A stretch of DNA of 64,000 nucleotides from Streptacidiphilus anmyonensis (GCF_000787855.1 NZ_BBPQ01000004.1:211803-275802); one strand, 5' to 3'. Positions 16,587 to 25,360 are shown, numbered from the stretch's first letter. Notes: generated by a model from the letters alone, not told the origin. Numbers and translations: made by a program.

Positions 16587-18785
16587 ATGCAAATCGCCGC
16601 GATCATCGTGTCGCTGGTCCTGGCCGTGGTCGGCGTGGCGCTCTTCGCGCGCGCGTTCCTCCAGATCTACGGCTTCGTCCGGCTCGGTCAGAACGTGCCG
16701 GCCGGCTCGCGCACCAACGACTGGAAGGACCGAACGGTCACCGTCGTCCGCGAGTTCCTGGGCCACACCAGGATGAACCAGTGGGGCATCGTCGGTGTCG
16801 CCCACTGGTTCGTCGCCGTCGGCTTCTACACGCTGGTGCTGACCCTGGTGAACGCCTTCGGCCAGCTCTTCTCGGCCGACTTCACGCTCCCGATCATCGG
16901 CAAGTGGGCGCCCTACGAGGTGTTCACCGAGCTGATCGGCGTGCTGACCACCCTCGGCATCGTCGTGCTGATCGTGATCCGCCAGCTGAGCAAGGCGAAC
17001 AAGCCGGGCCGCAAGTCCCGCTTCGCGGGCTCCAACGCCGGCCAGGCCTACTTCGTCGAGTCGATCGTCCTGATCATCGGCCTCGCCATCCTGACCCTGC
17101 GCGGTCTGGAGGGCGTGCTCCGCGGCGTGCACTCCTACGAGGTCAACTTCCTCTTCTCCTACCCGCTGACGGTCGCCTTCCGCGGCCTGTCGACGGGAAC
17201 CGTCGAGAACCTGGTCTACCTGGTCGCGATGATCAAGATCGCGACCTCGTTCATCTGGATGATCGTCGTCTCGCTCAACACCAACATGGGCGTCGCCTGG
17301 CACCGCTTCCTCGGCTTCCCCAACATCTGGTTCAAGCGCAACGCCAAGGGCGAGGTCGCGCTCGGCGCGCTGCTGCCGATGCACTCCGGCGGCCAGCCGA
17401 TCGACTTCGAGGACCCGGCCGACGACGCCGTCTTCGGCGTCTCCCAGGTCGAGGAGTTCTCCTGGAAGGGCATCCTCGACTTCTCCACCTGCACCGAGTG
17501 CGGCCGCTGCCAGTCGCAGTGCCCGGCCTGGAACACCGGCAAGCCGCTCTCGCCGAAGCTGCTGATCATGAACCTGCGCGAGCACGCCTACGCCAAGGCG
17601 CCCTACCTGCTCGCCGGTGAGGACAAGTCGAACGTCCCGGCCGCCGCCGCTGCCGAGGCCGAGCGCCCGCTGATCGGCACCGCCGAGGAGAACGGCGTCA
17701 TCGACCCGGACGTGCTGTGGTCCTGCACCACCTGCGGCGCCTGCGTCGAGCAGTGCCCGGTCGACATCGAGCACATCGACCACATCGTCGACATGCGCCG
17801 CTACCAGGTCATGATCGAGAGCAACTTCCCGACCGAGGCCGGGACGATGCTCAAGAACCTGGAGAACAAGGGCAACCCGTGGGGTCTGGCCACCAAGGCC
17901 CGCCTGGACTGGGTCAAGGAGCTCAAGAAGGAGACCGGCATCGAGGTGCCGGTCATCGGCGAGGACATCGACCCCGCCGAGGTCGAGTACCTCTACTGGG
18001 TCGGCTGCGCCGGCGCCCTGGAGGACCGGGCCAAGAAGACCACCAAGGCCTTCGCCGAGCTGCTGCACACCGCGGGCGTCAAGTTCGCGATCCTCGGCAA
18101 GGAGGAGACCTGCACCGGTGACTCCCCGCGCCGCCTGGGCAACGAGTTCCTCTTCCAGATGCTCGGCGCGCAGAACGTCGAGACGCTGAACGCGGCGCTG
18201 GAGGACGCGCCGGTCAAGCGGATCGTCGCCACCTGCCCGCACTGCTTCAACACCCTCGCCAACGAGTACCCGCAGCTGGGCGGCCACTTCGAGGTCATCC
18301 ACCACACCCAGCTGCTGCAGCACCTGATCGACGAGGGCAAGCTGCTGCCGGTCAACCCGGTCGAGGGCCTGATCACCTACCACGATCCGTGCTACCTGGG
18401 CCGCCACAACAAGGTCTACAGCCCGCCGCGCGAGATCATGGACAAGGTCCCCGGTCTGCGCCAGCAGGAGATGCACCGCCACAAGGAGCGCGGCTTCTGC
18501 TGCGGCGCCGGCGGCGCGCGGATGTGGATGGAGGAGCGGATCGGCAAGCGCATCAACACCGAGCGCGTGGACGAGGCGCTGTCGCTCAACCCCGACATCG
18601 TCTCCACCGCCTGCCCGTTCTGCCTGGTGATGCTCTCCGACTCGGTCAACGGCAAGAAGAACGAGGGCGCGGCCAAGGAGTCCCTGCGCGTCGTCGACGT
18701 GGCCCAGCTGCTGCTGGAGTCGGTCAAGGCCGACCCGGCCGCGCCGGAGGCCACGGCCGAGGAGCCGGAGCCGGTCTCGTCCTGA
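16587..18785 (+). CDS. Membrane-bound Fe-S oxidoreductase, heterodisulfide-reductase/CCG-domain type (Rv0338c-like)
   Basis: 732 residues. The N-terminal 250 residues carry about five or six membrane segments of a NarI/HdrE-like cytochrome-type domain. Two 4Fe-4S motifs follow: CTECGRCQSQCP (about residue 302) and CTTCGACVEQCPVDI (about residue 381). Next come two Cys-rich CCG domains (CPHCFNTLANEYP, DPCYLGRHN, CCGAGGARMW, CPFCLVM). This is the layout of mycobacterial Rv0338c, an essential membrane iron-sulfur reductase thought to pass electrons between a thiol or organic substrate and the quinone pool; the physiological partner is uncertain. GAGGAG precedes the ATG. A strong terminator follows. 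Confidence 0.85.
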   Translation: MQIAAIIVSLVLAVVGVALFARAFLQIYGFVRLGQNVPAGSRTNDWKDRTVTVVREFLGHTRMNQWGIVGVAHWFVAVGFYTLVLTLVNAFGQLFSADFTLPIIGKWAPYEVFTELIGVLTTLGIVVLIVIRQLSKANKPGRKSRFAGSNAGQAYFVESIVLIIGLAILTLRGLEGVLRGVHSYEVNFLFSYPLTVAFRGLSTGTVENLVYLVAMIKIATSFIWMIVVSLNTNMGVAWHRFLGFPNIWFKRNAKGEVALGALLPMHSGGQPIDFEDPADDAVFGVSQVEEFSWKGILDFSTCTECGRCQSQCPAWNTGKPLSPKLLIMNLREHAYAKAPYLLAGEDKSNVPAAAAAEAERPLIGTAEENGVIDPDVLWSCTTCGACVEQCPVDIEHIDHIVDMRRYQVMIESNFPTEAGTMLKNLENKGNPWGLATKARLDWVKELKKETGIEVPVIGEDIDPAEVEYLYWVGCAGALEDRAKKTTKAFAELLHTAGVKFAILGKEETCTGDSPRRLGNEFLFQMLGAQNVETLNAALEDAPVKRIVATCPHCFNTLANEYPQLGGHFEVIHHTQLLQHLIDEGKLLPVNPVEGLITYHDPCYLGRHNKVYSPPREIMDKVPGLRQQEMHRHKERGFCCGAGGARMWMEERIGKRINTERVDEALSLNPDIVSTACPFCLVMLSDSVNGKKNEGAAKESLRVVDVAQLLLESVKADPAAPEATAEEPEPVSS

Positions 18786-18812
18786 CCCGCGCGGTCCCCG
18801 CTCGAACGTCCC

Positions 18813-18848
18813 GACGGCCCACCCGATCCTCGGATCTGGTGGGCCGTC
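18813..18848 (+). terminator. Terminator hairpin after the Fe-S oxidoreductase
   Basis: GACGGCCCACC (18813-18823) pairs perfectly with GGTGGGCCGTC (18838-18848), with an extra inner GATCC/GGATC stem. Confidence 0.75.
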
Positions 18849-18872
18849 AGCGTGTGGCTATGATCATCCGCC

Positions 18873-19727
18873 ATGACCGATCACACGTACGCGATGAACG
18901 ACGGTGGCCGGGCCGGGGGGAAGCGGGGGAAGGCGCGCGTGCTGAAGCGCGCGCTGGCACCTGTGGCGGTCGCGGCCGCGCTCGCCGGCGCGGTGGCACT
19001 CGTGGCTCCCTCCGCCTTCGCCTCCGCCGCCGCGCCCCGCAGCGGCGGGCCCACCGTTCCGGGTCGTCCGAACCAGCTCGCCGACGCCACCGGCCACCTG
19101 CCGCTGACCGTCCAGGGCCCCAAGGGCGCGATCAAGCACATCAAGGGCGGCTGGGTGCTCAGCAGCAGCCGGGCGGCCATCGCCACGGCGCAGTCCGCCA
19201 CGGCGGCCGTCGACATCAAGCACGCCTTCACCGTCTCGGCCTGGGTCTGGACCGGCGACACCCGCGACCCGGGCGTCGCGGTGAGCCAGGGAACCGGCGA
19301 GAACTCCTCGTTCGAGCTCGGCCGCACCTACGACGACTCCCACCCGGGCGGCCCGGCGCTGTGGAGCTTCGACGTCAACGGCCAGGTGGGCGGCCAGTAC
19401 ACCGCCTACGCCCCCGCCCGCTTCAAGGCGGCGCCGGGCACCTGGGCGCTGCTGACCGGTGTCTGGAACCCCACCGCCCACCGCGCCTACCTGTACGTCG
19501 ACGGTGTTCTCGCCGCCTCGCACTACGCGCCGAACGTGACCACCAACCCGGGCGGCCTGGTGCTCGGCGCCTCGCGTGAGGGCAACGGCTGGGACAACGC
19601 CTGGGGCGGCCTGATCGGCCATGTCCAGGTGTGGAACCAGGCGCTGACCGCGACCCAGGTGATGGAGATCAAGAAGTCCGGCGGCCCGAGCCACCTGCGT
19701 GCCGCGCACGCGTGGTTGGTCGCCTGA
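18873..19727 (+). CDS. Secreted LamG/concanavalin-like domain protein
   Basis: 284 residues. An Arg/Lys-rich n-region and a hydrophobic stretch (VAVAAALAGAVALVAPSAFA) form an export signal with cleavage after about residue 52. The rest is one LamG/laminin-G jelly roll: FTVSAWVWTGDTRDPGVAVSQG, then GTWALLTGVWNPTAHRAYLYVDG, and GGLIGHVQVWNQALT near the C-terminus. Such domains bind carbohydrates or surface ligands outside the cell. No catalytic residues are seen. The gene stands alone after a terminator. Confidence 0.78.
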   Translation: MTDHTYAMNDGGRAGGKRGKARVLKRALAPVAVAAALAGAVALVAPSAFASAAAPRSGGPTVPGRPNQLADATGHLPLTVQGPKGAIKHIKGGWVLSSSRAAIATAQSATAAVDIKHAFTVSAWVWTGDTRDPGVAVSQGTGENSSFELGRTYDDSHPGGPALWSFDVNGQVGGQYTAYAPARFKAAPGTWALLTGVWNPTAHRAYLYVDGVLAASHYAPNVTTNPGGLVLGASREGNGWDNAWGGLIGHVQVWNQALTATQVMEIKKSGGPSHLRAAHAWLVA

Positions 19728-19822
19728 CGGGCCGTGTCACCGACCGTCCTGCCCGTGTCACAGCTCTGTTCCGGGTGATCACTTGATCGTTCGGCCGTGG
19801 CGCGGGCGGGTACCGTCGGATT

Positions 19823-20641
19823 GTGCGTCTACGAGGAATGAAGATCGGCGGGGGCGATCGCCGGCGGCAGGCCGAGCCCGCCCCGCAGCCGGTCGCGGTC
19901 GATCCGGCCGACGAGCGCGGTCACACCCGCGCCTTCACCGTGCCCGAGATGCCGGCGGCCGGCTACGCCGGTTACGACGGCTACGGCCCCTACGGCGGGT
20001 CGGACGGGCCCGCCGGGACGGACGGTTACGACGGGCAGGGGGCCGACGAACACGTCGCCGTCTACCGGGCCGGTCAGCCGCACCCGCAGGTGGGCTCGGA
20101 GCGGCTGCCGTGGCGGGAGCTGCTGCGCGGGATCGTGCGGCACCCCACCCGGACCTTCGCGCAGATGCGCACCCACCAGGCGTGGGGCCCGGCGTTGGCC
20201 GTCTCCGCCGGCTACGGCCTGCTGGCCGGGTTCGCCTTCGGCGGTACCAGCGACGACGTGCTGCACTCGACGTTCACCGTCGCCCTGATGATCCTTTTCA
20301 GCAGCGCCGTCGGGTTCGTCGTGTGCGGGCTGATGCTCGGCTCCGTCACCCACGCCCTGGCCCGCCGCCTCGGCGGGGACGGCGCCTACGCGCCGACGGT
20401 CACCCTGGCCATGCTGATCTCCTGGCTGACGGACGCGCCGCGGCTGCTGCTGGCCCTCTTCCTGGGCACCGGCAACGGCGTGGTGCAGCTGCTCGGCTGG
20501 GCGACGTGGGTGCTCTGCGCGTGGCTGCTGGCGGCCATGGTGCGCCAGCTGCACGACCTGCCCTGGGGCAAGGCGCTGACGGCGGGCTCACTGCAACTGA
20601 TCATGTTGCTGGTGCTGATCAAGCTGCCGACCCTGGGCTGA
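19823..20641 (+). CDS. Yip1-domain membrane protein
   Basis: 272 residues from a GTG start; an ATG 15 bases downstream is possible but sits too close to the only GAGGA. The first 85 residues are hydrophilic and rich in Gly, Tyr and Asp (disordered). The C-terminal 180 residues carry the Yip1 pattern: RGIVRHPTRTFAQMRTHQAW followed by five membrane helices. Its function in actinobacteria is not established. It is read in the same direction as the editing protein at 20776, 134 bases downstream. Confidence 0.7.
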   Translation: MRLRGMKIGGGDRRRQAEPAPQPVAVDPADERGHTRAFTVPEMPAAGYAGYDGYGPYGGSDGPAGTDGYDGQGADEHVAVYRAGQPHPQVGSERLPWRELLRGIVRHPTRTFAQMRTHQAWGPALAVSAGYGLLAGFAFGGTSDDVLHSTFTVALMILFSSAVGFVVCGLMLGSVTHALARRLGGDGAYAPTVTLAMLISWLTDAPRLLLALFLGTGNGVVQLLGWATWVLCAWLLAAMVRQLHDLPWGKALTAGSLQLIMLLVLIKLPTLG

Positions 20642-20696
20642 CACGGCAGCCCGCAGCCCGACCGGGCGGTTTGTTGTTCAATGGTCGGCAGACCCT

Positions 20697-20710
20697 CGAT
20701 CGTTCGATCG
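20697..20710. repeat. CGATCG-TT-CGATCG palindrome and GACCGTGC repeats before the editing gene
   Basis: The sequence CGATCGTTCGATCG is both a direct and an inverted repeat. Within the next 65 bases GACCGTGC occurs three times. All lie in the 134-base gap before the AlaX-like gene and may belong to its promoter. Confidence 0.35.
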
Positions 20711-20775
20711 CACGGCGGCGACCCCGACCGTGCGCCCGCGACCGTGCCAACCCGACCGTGCAACGGAGCCCGCTG

Positions 20776-21642
20776 ATGACCGCGCCGTCCCTTCCCGCCG
20801 CCTCCACCCAGGTGACCTTCCCCGCCGGAGGCGTCGCGGACCGGTCCACGGTCGTGGCCTGCCTGCCGCTGCCCGACGGCCGCCACGGCGTCGTGGTGGA
20901 GCGCACGCCCTTCCACCCGCTCGACCACACCTGGCCCGACCAGCCCGCCGACACCGGCACGCTGGGCGGCCTCGCCGTGCTCGACTGCGTCACCGGCGGC
21001 GTGGGCCCGGACGGCGAGTTCGCGCTCGGCGCGGACATCCCGGTGCGGCGCGGCGACGCCGACTGGGCCTGGCTGGTCGTCCATGTGACGGCCGAGCCGG
21101 TCGCGGTGGGCGAGGAGGTCGAGCTGCTCGTCGACGCCGACCGCAGGGCGGCGCTGAGCGCCTCCCACACCGGCTGCCACCTGCTGGCGCTGGCCCTCAA
21201 CGCGGCCCTGGCGCCGCGCTGGCGCAAGGACCCGGGCCGCAGCGACTCGCACGGCAACCCGGACTTCGACTCCCTGGCGATGGACACCTCGCGGATGGAC
21301 ACCGCGGCGAGCTACGACGTGTACCGGATCGGCAAGTCGCTGCGGAAGAAGGGCTTCACCGCGGAGGGCCTGGCCGAGGACCTCCCGGCGGTCACCGACG
21401 CCGTCAACGCCCGCCTGGCCGCCTGGGTCGCGGCCGACTCGTCCGTCCGCATCGAGGCCCCCGGCCCGGAGCTCACCGCCCGCCGCGAGTGGCACGCGGA
21501 GCTGCCGGAGGGCCACGCCTCGATCTTCTGCGGCGGCACCCACCTGCACCACCTCGGCGAGCTCGCCGCGCTGAGCGCGGAGCTGCGCCTGAACGAGGAC
21601 GGCACCGAGCTGACCGTCACCACCACGCCCAAGCGGGCGTGA
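20776..21642 (+). CDS. AlaX-type alanyl-tRNA trans-editing metalloprotein
   Basis: 288 residues from the ATG at 20776. The zinc-binding motifs of the alanyl/threonyl-tRNA editing domain are both present: HTGCH (His-131 and His-135) and CGGTH (Cys-252 and His-256). The N-terminal LPDGRHGVVVERTPFHP is reminiscent of the small beta-barrel seen in AlaX proteins. Stand-alone family members hydrolyse Ser-tRNA(Ala) or Gly-tRNA(Ala) and so prevent mistranslation. Unlike alanyl-tRNA synthetase it has no catalytic or C-Ala domain. The spacing between the two motifs is about 117 residues, as in the family. It is convergent with dcd, 16 bases apart. Confidence 0.85.
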   Translation: MTAPSLPAASTQVTFPAGGVADRSTVVACLPLPDGRHGVVVERTPFHPLDHTWPDQPADTGTLGGLAVLDCVTGGVGPDGEFALGADIPVRRGDADWAWLVVHVTAEPVAVGEEVELLVDADRRAALSASHTGCHLLALALNAALAPRWRKDPGRSDSHGNPDFDSLAMDTSRMDTAASYDVYRIGKSLRKKGFTAEGLAEDLPAVTDAVNARLAAWVAADSSVRIEAPGPELTARREWHAELPEGHASIFCGGTHLHHLGELAALSAELRLNEDGTELTVTTTPKRA

Positions 21643-21658
21643 GGCGTCAGTCCTGGTC

Positions 21659-22234
21659 CTAGACCTTGGTCCGGTGGAAGTTCATGTAGGACCGGGACGG
21701 CGTCGGGCCACGCTGGCCGAGGTAGCGCGAACCGTAGCGCTCGGACCCGTACGGGAACTCGGCCGGCGAGGACAGCCGGAACATGCACAACTGGCCGATC
21801 TTCATGCCCGGGTAGAGCTTGATCGGCAGCGTGGCGACGTTCGACAGCTCCAGCGTCACGTGGCCGCTGAACCCCGGGTCGATGAAGCCGGCGGTGGAGT
21901 GCGTCAGCAGGCCGAGCCGGCCGAGGCTGGACTTGCCCTCCAGACGCGAGGCGATGTCGTCCGGCAGTGTGACCACCTCGTAGGTGGAGGCCAGCGCGAA
22001 CTCGCCCGGGTGCAGGATGAACGGCTCGTCCCCCTCCGGCTCGACGAGCCGGGTCAGGTCGGGCTGCTCGACCGCGGGGTCGATGTGGGGGTACTTGTGG
22101 TTCTCGAAGACCCGGAAGAGCCGGTCGAGACGCACGTCGATGCTGGACGGCTGGATCATCTCCGGGTCGAAGGGGTCAATGACCACACGACCGGACTCGA
22201 TCTCGTTCCGGATGTCCTTGTCTGAGAGCAGCAC
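21659..22234 (-). CDS. dcd: dCTP deaminase
   Basis: 191 residues from the GTG at 22234, which gives the normal family N-terminus ([20 protein letters not shown]); the frame is open further upstream but without homology. Conserved blocks are [10 protein letters not shown], the catalytic-loop sequence [21 protein letters not shown] with the family Arg, Ser and Glu, and the C-terminal [16 protein letters not shown]. It converts dCTP to dUTP (or dUMP if bifunctional) in the thymidylate pathway, as a trimer in the cytoplasm. Confidence 0.96.
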   Translation of the reverse strand: MLLSDKDIRNEIESGRVVIDPFDPEMIQPSSIDVRLDRLFRVFENHKYPHIDPAVEQPDLTRLVEPEGDEPFILHPGEFALASTYEVVTLPDDIASRLEGKSSLGRLGLLTHSTAGFIDPGFSGHVTLELSNVATLPIKLYPGMKIGQLCMFRLSSPAEFPYGSERYGSRYLGQRGPTPSRSYMNFHRTKV

Positions 22235-22308
22235 GGGTCGAGGGTACGTGCATGGCAGGACCCCCGCCCAATCCGGCACGGGGGTCCGCTTCTCGTTTCT
22301 CCCTCTCG

Positions 22309-22527
22309 CTACGCGAGGAAGTCCACGGCCTCCCGCCGCAGCGCCCGCGTGATCTGCTCCGTCGACAACACCGCCAGGTCCGCGGGAACCGCGCTGCGCA
22401 GTCGTGCGCACTGCGGACACCGCATCAGCCGTCCAGGGCCGATCCGTGCGGGTCGCAGATTCTGCAGCGGGAAACTCGCGGTGCTGAACAGGTGCCCTTC
22501 GGCACAACGGACGACAGTGCGCTCCAT
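22309..22527 (-). CDS. Small zinc-ribbon-like conserved protein
   Basis: 72 residues from the ATG at 22527, chosen because GGGGAGAGGA lies 6 bases upstream. The cysteine pairs CAEGH near residue 8 and CPQCARLR near residue 36 suggest one zinc ribbon. The remainder is helical. I know this as a widely conserved hypothetical in streptomycetes, without known function. It is upstream of and codirectional with dcd. Confidence 0.65.
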   Translation of the reverse strand: MERTVVRCAEGHLFSTASFPLQNLRPARIGPGRLMRCPQCARLRSAVPADLAVLSTEQITRALRREAVDFLA

Positions 22528-22664
22528 TGCATCCTCTCCCCAAGCCGTAGGCCAGCCCTGCCACATTAGGGGATCTTCCGGACATACCGCCCACAGGCTC
22601 GCCGACCCGTCCCCCGGCCGCCCGAGGCGTCACAGTACGCCCACGGCACACGGGGACACCACCG

Positions 22665-22694
22665 CTGCACGTGAGGCGCACGATGGGGTAGAGT
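22665..22694 (+). promoter_or_regulatory. Possible sigma-70-type promoter of tRNA-Gly
   Basis: CTGCAC (22665-22670) and TAGAGT (22689-22694) are 18 bases apart and end 34 bases before the tRNA. Each hexamer matches the vegetative consensus at four or more positions. Confidence 0.4.
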
Positions 22695-22728
22695 GAGAAT
22701 GGATCGACCGTCTCTGACGGGTGATCAG

Positions 22729-22802
22729 GCGGGCGTAGTTTAATGGTAGAACATGAGCTTCCCAAGCTTAGAGCGCGAGTTCGATTCTCGTCGCCCGCTC
22801 CA
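22729..22802 (+). tRNA. tRNA-Gly (anticodon CCC), CCA encoded
   Basis: A complete cloverleaf is visible. The acceptor stem is GCGGGCG (22729-22735) with CGCCCGC (22792-22798), discriminator T, and encoded CCA (22800-22802). The anticodon arm is TGAGC-TTCCCAA-GCTTA, giving anticodon CCC at 22761-22763, and the T arm contains GTTCGATTC. It reads GGG codons. Two genes with weaker GC3 bias begin 200 bases downstream, so this tRNA could be an integration site. Confidence 0.95.
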
Positions 22803-22810
22803 GCAGTAAA

Positions 22811-22845
22811 GGCCCAGGTCAGGGACATGATCCCCACCCTGGGCC
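22811..22845 (+). terminator. Terminator after tRNA-Gly
   Basis: GGCCCAGG (22811-22818) pairs with CCTGGGCC (22838-22845) and is followed by TTC. It starts 8 bases after the tRNA 3' end. Confidence 0.7.
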
Positions 22846-23005
22846 TTCGTCGTGCCGGGGGCCATTCCAGCCCGCGTGCCCGCTACATGCTCGATGGGCC
22901 CTCGGGCTGTGTGGCGTGCCCGGCGTCCGTGCCTCCGCGAGACCGGCGCATCCCGGCATCCGGATTCTGCGCTACGGTCTCGGCAGCCTAACCCCGGGGA
23001 GCGGG

Positions 23006-23338
23006 ATGAAGCGCAGTCAGCGGGAGACCGAGGATTGGGTTGCCGGGGCTGTGCTGCGGCATTACGCCCTGTTGGAGATCCGTGCGATGGCGGGGCGACG
23101 GCGGCCCCTCAAGATCTGGCCTGATGACGACTTCGTCGCCTGTATTCGCTGGCTCGCGGACCTCTGCGACAACATGCCCTTCACCCCGCGCCCACAGCCC
23201 TGGTGGGACAGGAAGGCGCCCAAGAGGCGCTTTGCTTATGCATGGGAGGTCGCCGGCCCTCTGGGGCAACGCTGGATCGTCGACACGCTCGCCAAGAACG
23301 GCATGCCCTGGACGCCTCCCACAAGGGCGGACCTCTGA
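23006..23338 (+). CDS. Hypothetical protein downstream of tRNA-Gly
   Basis: 110 residues from an ATG preceded by GGGGAGCGGG. The protein is compact and charged, rich in Trp and Arg (IWPDDDFVACIRWLADLC, PQPWWDRKAPKRR), with no signal peptide or membrane segment. I do not recognise a family. Codon use is less GC3-biased than the surrounding genome (for example gcg-ttt-gct-tat-gca), as in the next gene, which suggests acquired DNA. Confidence 0.55.
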   Translation: MKRSQRETEDWVAGAVLRHYALLEIRAMAGRRRPLKIWPDDDFVACIRWLADLCDNMPFTPRPQPWWDRKAPKRRFAYAWEVAGPLGQRWIVDTLAKNGMPWTPPTRADL

Positions 23339-23480
23339 GTCCGCCAACCGAGCCACGAAGACGCCGGTTCTGTGTGCCATCCGCGGTAAGCCGGTTCGGT
23401 GTGTCAGTGCCGACCGGGAATTGGCAAGCGTGAGGACCGAAGTCTCCATCCCGCCTCATTCCTACGGGCAGGATGGGGGC

Positions 23481-24179
23481 ATGGCACCCACCGACCTGTC
23501 CCGCCTGCAGTTGCCGCAGGCGTGCCGTGAGGCTCTCGTCGAGCAGCGCTCAAAGCGGATCGACGGTCACACCATCCCCATCGCCACCGACTGGTGGAAC
23601 ACCGAGATCGCCGCCTTTCACCTGCCTGGTGCGCCCGTCACCGCACCAGGTGTTGAGCAGCTCAGCCGGGGCGACTTGTTCACGGATGCGGCCAAGCTTG
23701 ATCCGGGCTCCGAGGCGGAGCTGCTGCGATTTCTGTGGCGAGTCCTTGCCTGGGGCAGCGGCATGAAACTCCGCCTTAATCGCAAGCGCATCCGGGCTGT
23801 GGCGGATAACCGAAGCTCAGCGGTGGCGGCTCTGCGCCAGGCTCTGATGGCGGCCCGCGAGGATCCGGCGCAGGCGTATGAGACTCTGCACCCGGAGCGC
23901 CGCAACGCCATCTCGTATCTGGGCCCGGCGTTCTCCACCAAGCTCCTGTATTTCGCGGGCTACGGCGATCTCGACCACCCGTGCGCGATCCTCGACTCCC
24001 AAGTCGCCGCCGCACTCAGGGGTACCTGCCAGTGGGATTCGCTCGGCAAGGGCGCATGGCCCACCAGCACCTACGCCCGGTACTGCGTGCTACTGCGCCG
24101 CTGGGCCGACGAGGAGAGCACAGAGTGCGGGCGCCGTATCGGCATCGACGAGATCGAACTCTGGCTGTTCAGGCCCTGA
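23481..24179 (+). CDS. Putative DNA-glycosylase-fold (OGG-like) protein
   Basis: 232 residues from the ATG at 23481 (GGATGGGGG upstream). The segment RRNAISYLGPAFSTKLLYFA, then GDLDHPCAILDSQVAAAL, resembles the helix-hairpin-helix/Asp region of 8-oxoguanine-glycosylase-fold proteins. There, a Lys in the hairpin and an Asp shortly after it form the active site (here candidates are Lys in FSTKLL and Asp in AILDS). That match is by eye and weak. Of the first 75 codons, 15 end in A or T, against very few in flanking genes. It may be part of a small acquired island with the preceding gene. Confidence 0.5.
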   Translation: MAPTDLSRLQLPQACREALVEQRSKRIDGHTIPIATDWWNTEIAAFHLPGAPVTAPGVEQLSRGDLFTDAAKLDPGSEAELLRFLWRVLAWGSGMKLRLNRKRIRAVADNRSSAVAALRQALMAAREDPAQAYETLHPERRNAISYLGPAFSTKLLYFAGYGDLDHPCAILDSQVAAALRGTCQWDSLGKGAWPTSTYARYCVLLRRWADEESTECGRRIGIDEIELWLFRP

Positions 24180-24198
24180 CGGCTGGATGAGCGCGACT

Positions 24199-24240
24199 CG
24201 AGCCGGGTTGGAGAATCGGCAGGTCAGTCGCCCGGGCTCG
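24199..24240 (+). terminator. Possible hairpin after the OGG-like gene
   Basis: CGAGCCGGG (24199-24207) pairs with CCCGGGCTCG (24231-24240) with one bulged base. It lies 20 bases after the stop codon. Confidence 0.4.
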
Positions 24241-24295
24241 GTTCATTGGTCGGAGCGTTAGACTCCCCCGCGAAACGGAGATCCTGGGGGTTTTC

Positions 24296-25360
24296 TTGCG
24301 CACCACCCGTGCGGCGTTGCTCGCGCTGCTGCTCCTGGTCTGTGCGGGCTGTGCGCAATCCGCGGACGGGGCGGCCCGAGGCGCGGGCGGGGGTTGGGGC
24401 GCCGGGGCCACGAGCGGTGCGACGGCGGCGAAGCCGGATGTGCCGACGGTGGCGCAGTTGCTGCACCCGGACGGGGACTACTTCGGGGTGAGCACGGTCG
24501 GTTCGCCGCAGCCGCAGGAGACGGCGTCCGTGGTCGCCGCCGCCGGGCGGCACCCGACGATCCTGGAGTACTTCCGGAACTGGACCCAGCCGTTCGACGC
24601 CGACGCCGTGCGGGAGAGCTGGAACGAGGGCGCGGTGCCGCTGCTGACGTGGGAGCCCGCGTCGCAGTCCAAGCAGACGGACCAGCCGCAGTACGCGCTC
24701 AAGCGGATCGCGAACGGCGCGTTCGACACCTACATCACCCAGTACGCCCTGGCCGTGAAGGCCGTCGGACTGCCCGTCATCATCCGTTTCGCGCACGAGA
24801 TGAACGGCAACTGGTACCCCTGGTCCGAGCAGAACAGCGGGAACGCCCCCGGCGACTTCGTGAAGGCGTGGCGCCACGTGCACGACGTCTTCACCAACGC
24901 CGGTGTCACCAACGCGATCTGGCTGTGGAGCCCGAACACCGTGCGGGGCACCCCGGAGCAGTCGGTGGAGCCCTACTTCCCGGGTGTCGACTACGTCGAC
25001 ATGGTCGGCGTCGACGCCTACGGCTTCGGTGAGAAGACCGCGCAGGAGGTGCTGGACCCGACGGTGGTGCAGTTGCAGGCGCTCACCCGCAAGCCGATCC
25101 TGATCGCCGAGACGGGGGCGCAGCCCGGTGCGGAGCAGGCGGGCTGGACGGCCAGTCTGTTCACCTGGCTGCACACGCATCCGCAGGTCGTCGGGTTCGT
25201 CTGGTTCGAGCACAGCGTCGCCGAGGGCGCCTGGCACGACTACCGGTTCACCGTCGACCCGAGGACCGAGGCCGCGTTCCGGGCCGGGCTTTCGGGGATG
25301 ACGCTGCGCACGTGGCCGATGGCCTCGGTGCTGCCCTCGGCCGCCGCGTCGAGCGGCTGA
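24296..25360 (+). CDS. GH26-family glycoside hydrolase, lipoprotein
   Basis: 354 residues from a TTG start behind GGGGG. The signal peptide ends in the lipobox LVCAGC, so the enzyme is probably anchored to the outer face of the membrane. The GH26 (beta-mannanase/glucanase) pattern is clear: the acid/base Glu-168 in FAHEMNGNWYPW, SPNTVRG after the next strand, VDMVGVDAYGF, and the nucleophile Glu-272 in IAETGAQPG. It is closely similar in plan to the second GH26 at 27242, on the other strand. It probably cuts or trims a beta-linked polysaccharide outside the cell; the polymer is unknown. Confidence 0.85.
   Translation: MRTTRAALLALLLLVCAGCAQSADGAARGAGGGWGAGATSGATAAKPDVPTVAQLLHPDGDYFGVSTVGSPQPQETASVVAAAGRHPTILEYFRNWTQPFDADAVRESWNEGAVPLLTWEPASQSKQTDQPQYALKRIANGAFDTYITQYALAVKAVGLPVIIRFAHEMNGNWYPWSEQNSGNAPGDFVKAWRHVHDVFTNAGVTNAIWLWSPNTVRGTPEQSVEPYFPGVDYVDMVGVDAYGFGEKTAQEVLDPTVVQLQALTRKPILIAETGAQPGAEQAGWTASLFTWLHTHPQVVGFVWFEHSVAEGAWHDYRFTVDPRTEAAFRAGLSGMTLRTWPMASVLPSAAASSG

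Noticed and set aside
22235..22837. A 200-codon upstream extension of dcd
   Set aside because: It would cross the tRNA-Gly gene and the zinc-ribbon gene; the dcd N-terminus fits the GTG at 22234.
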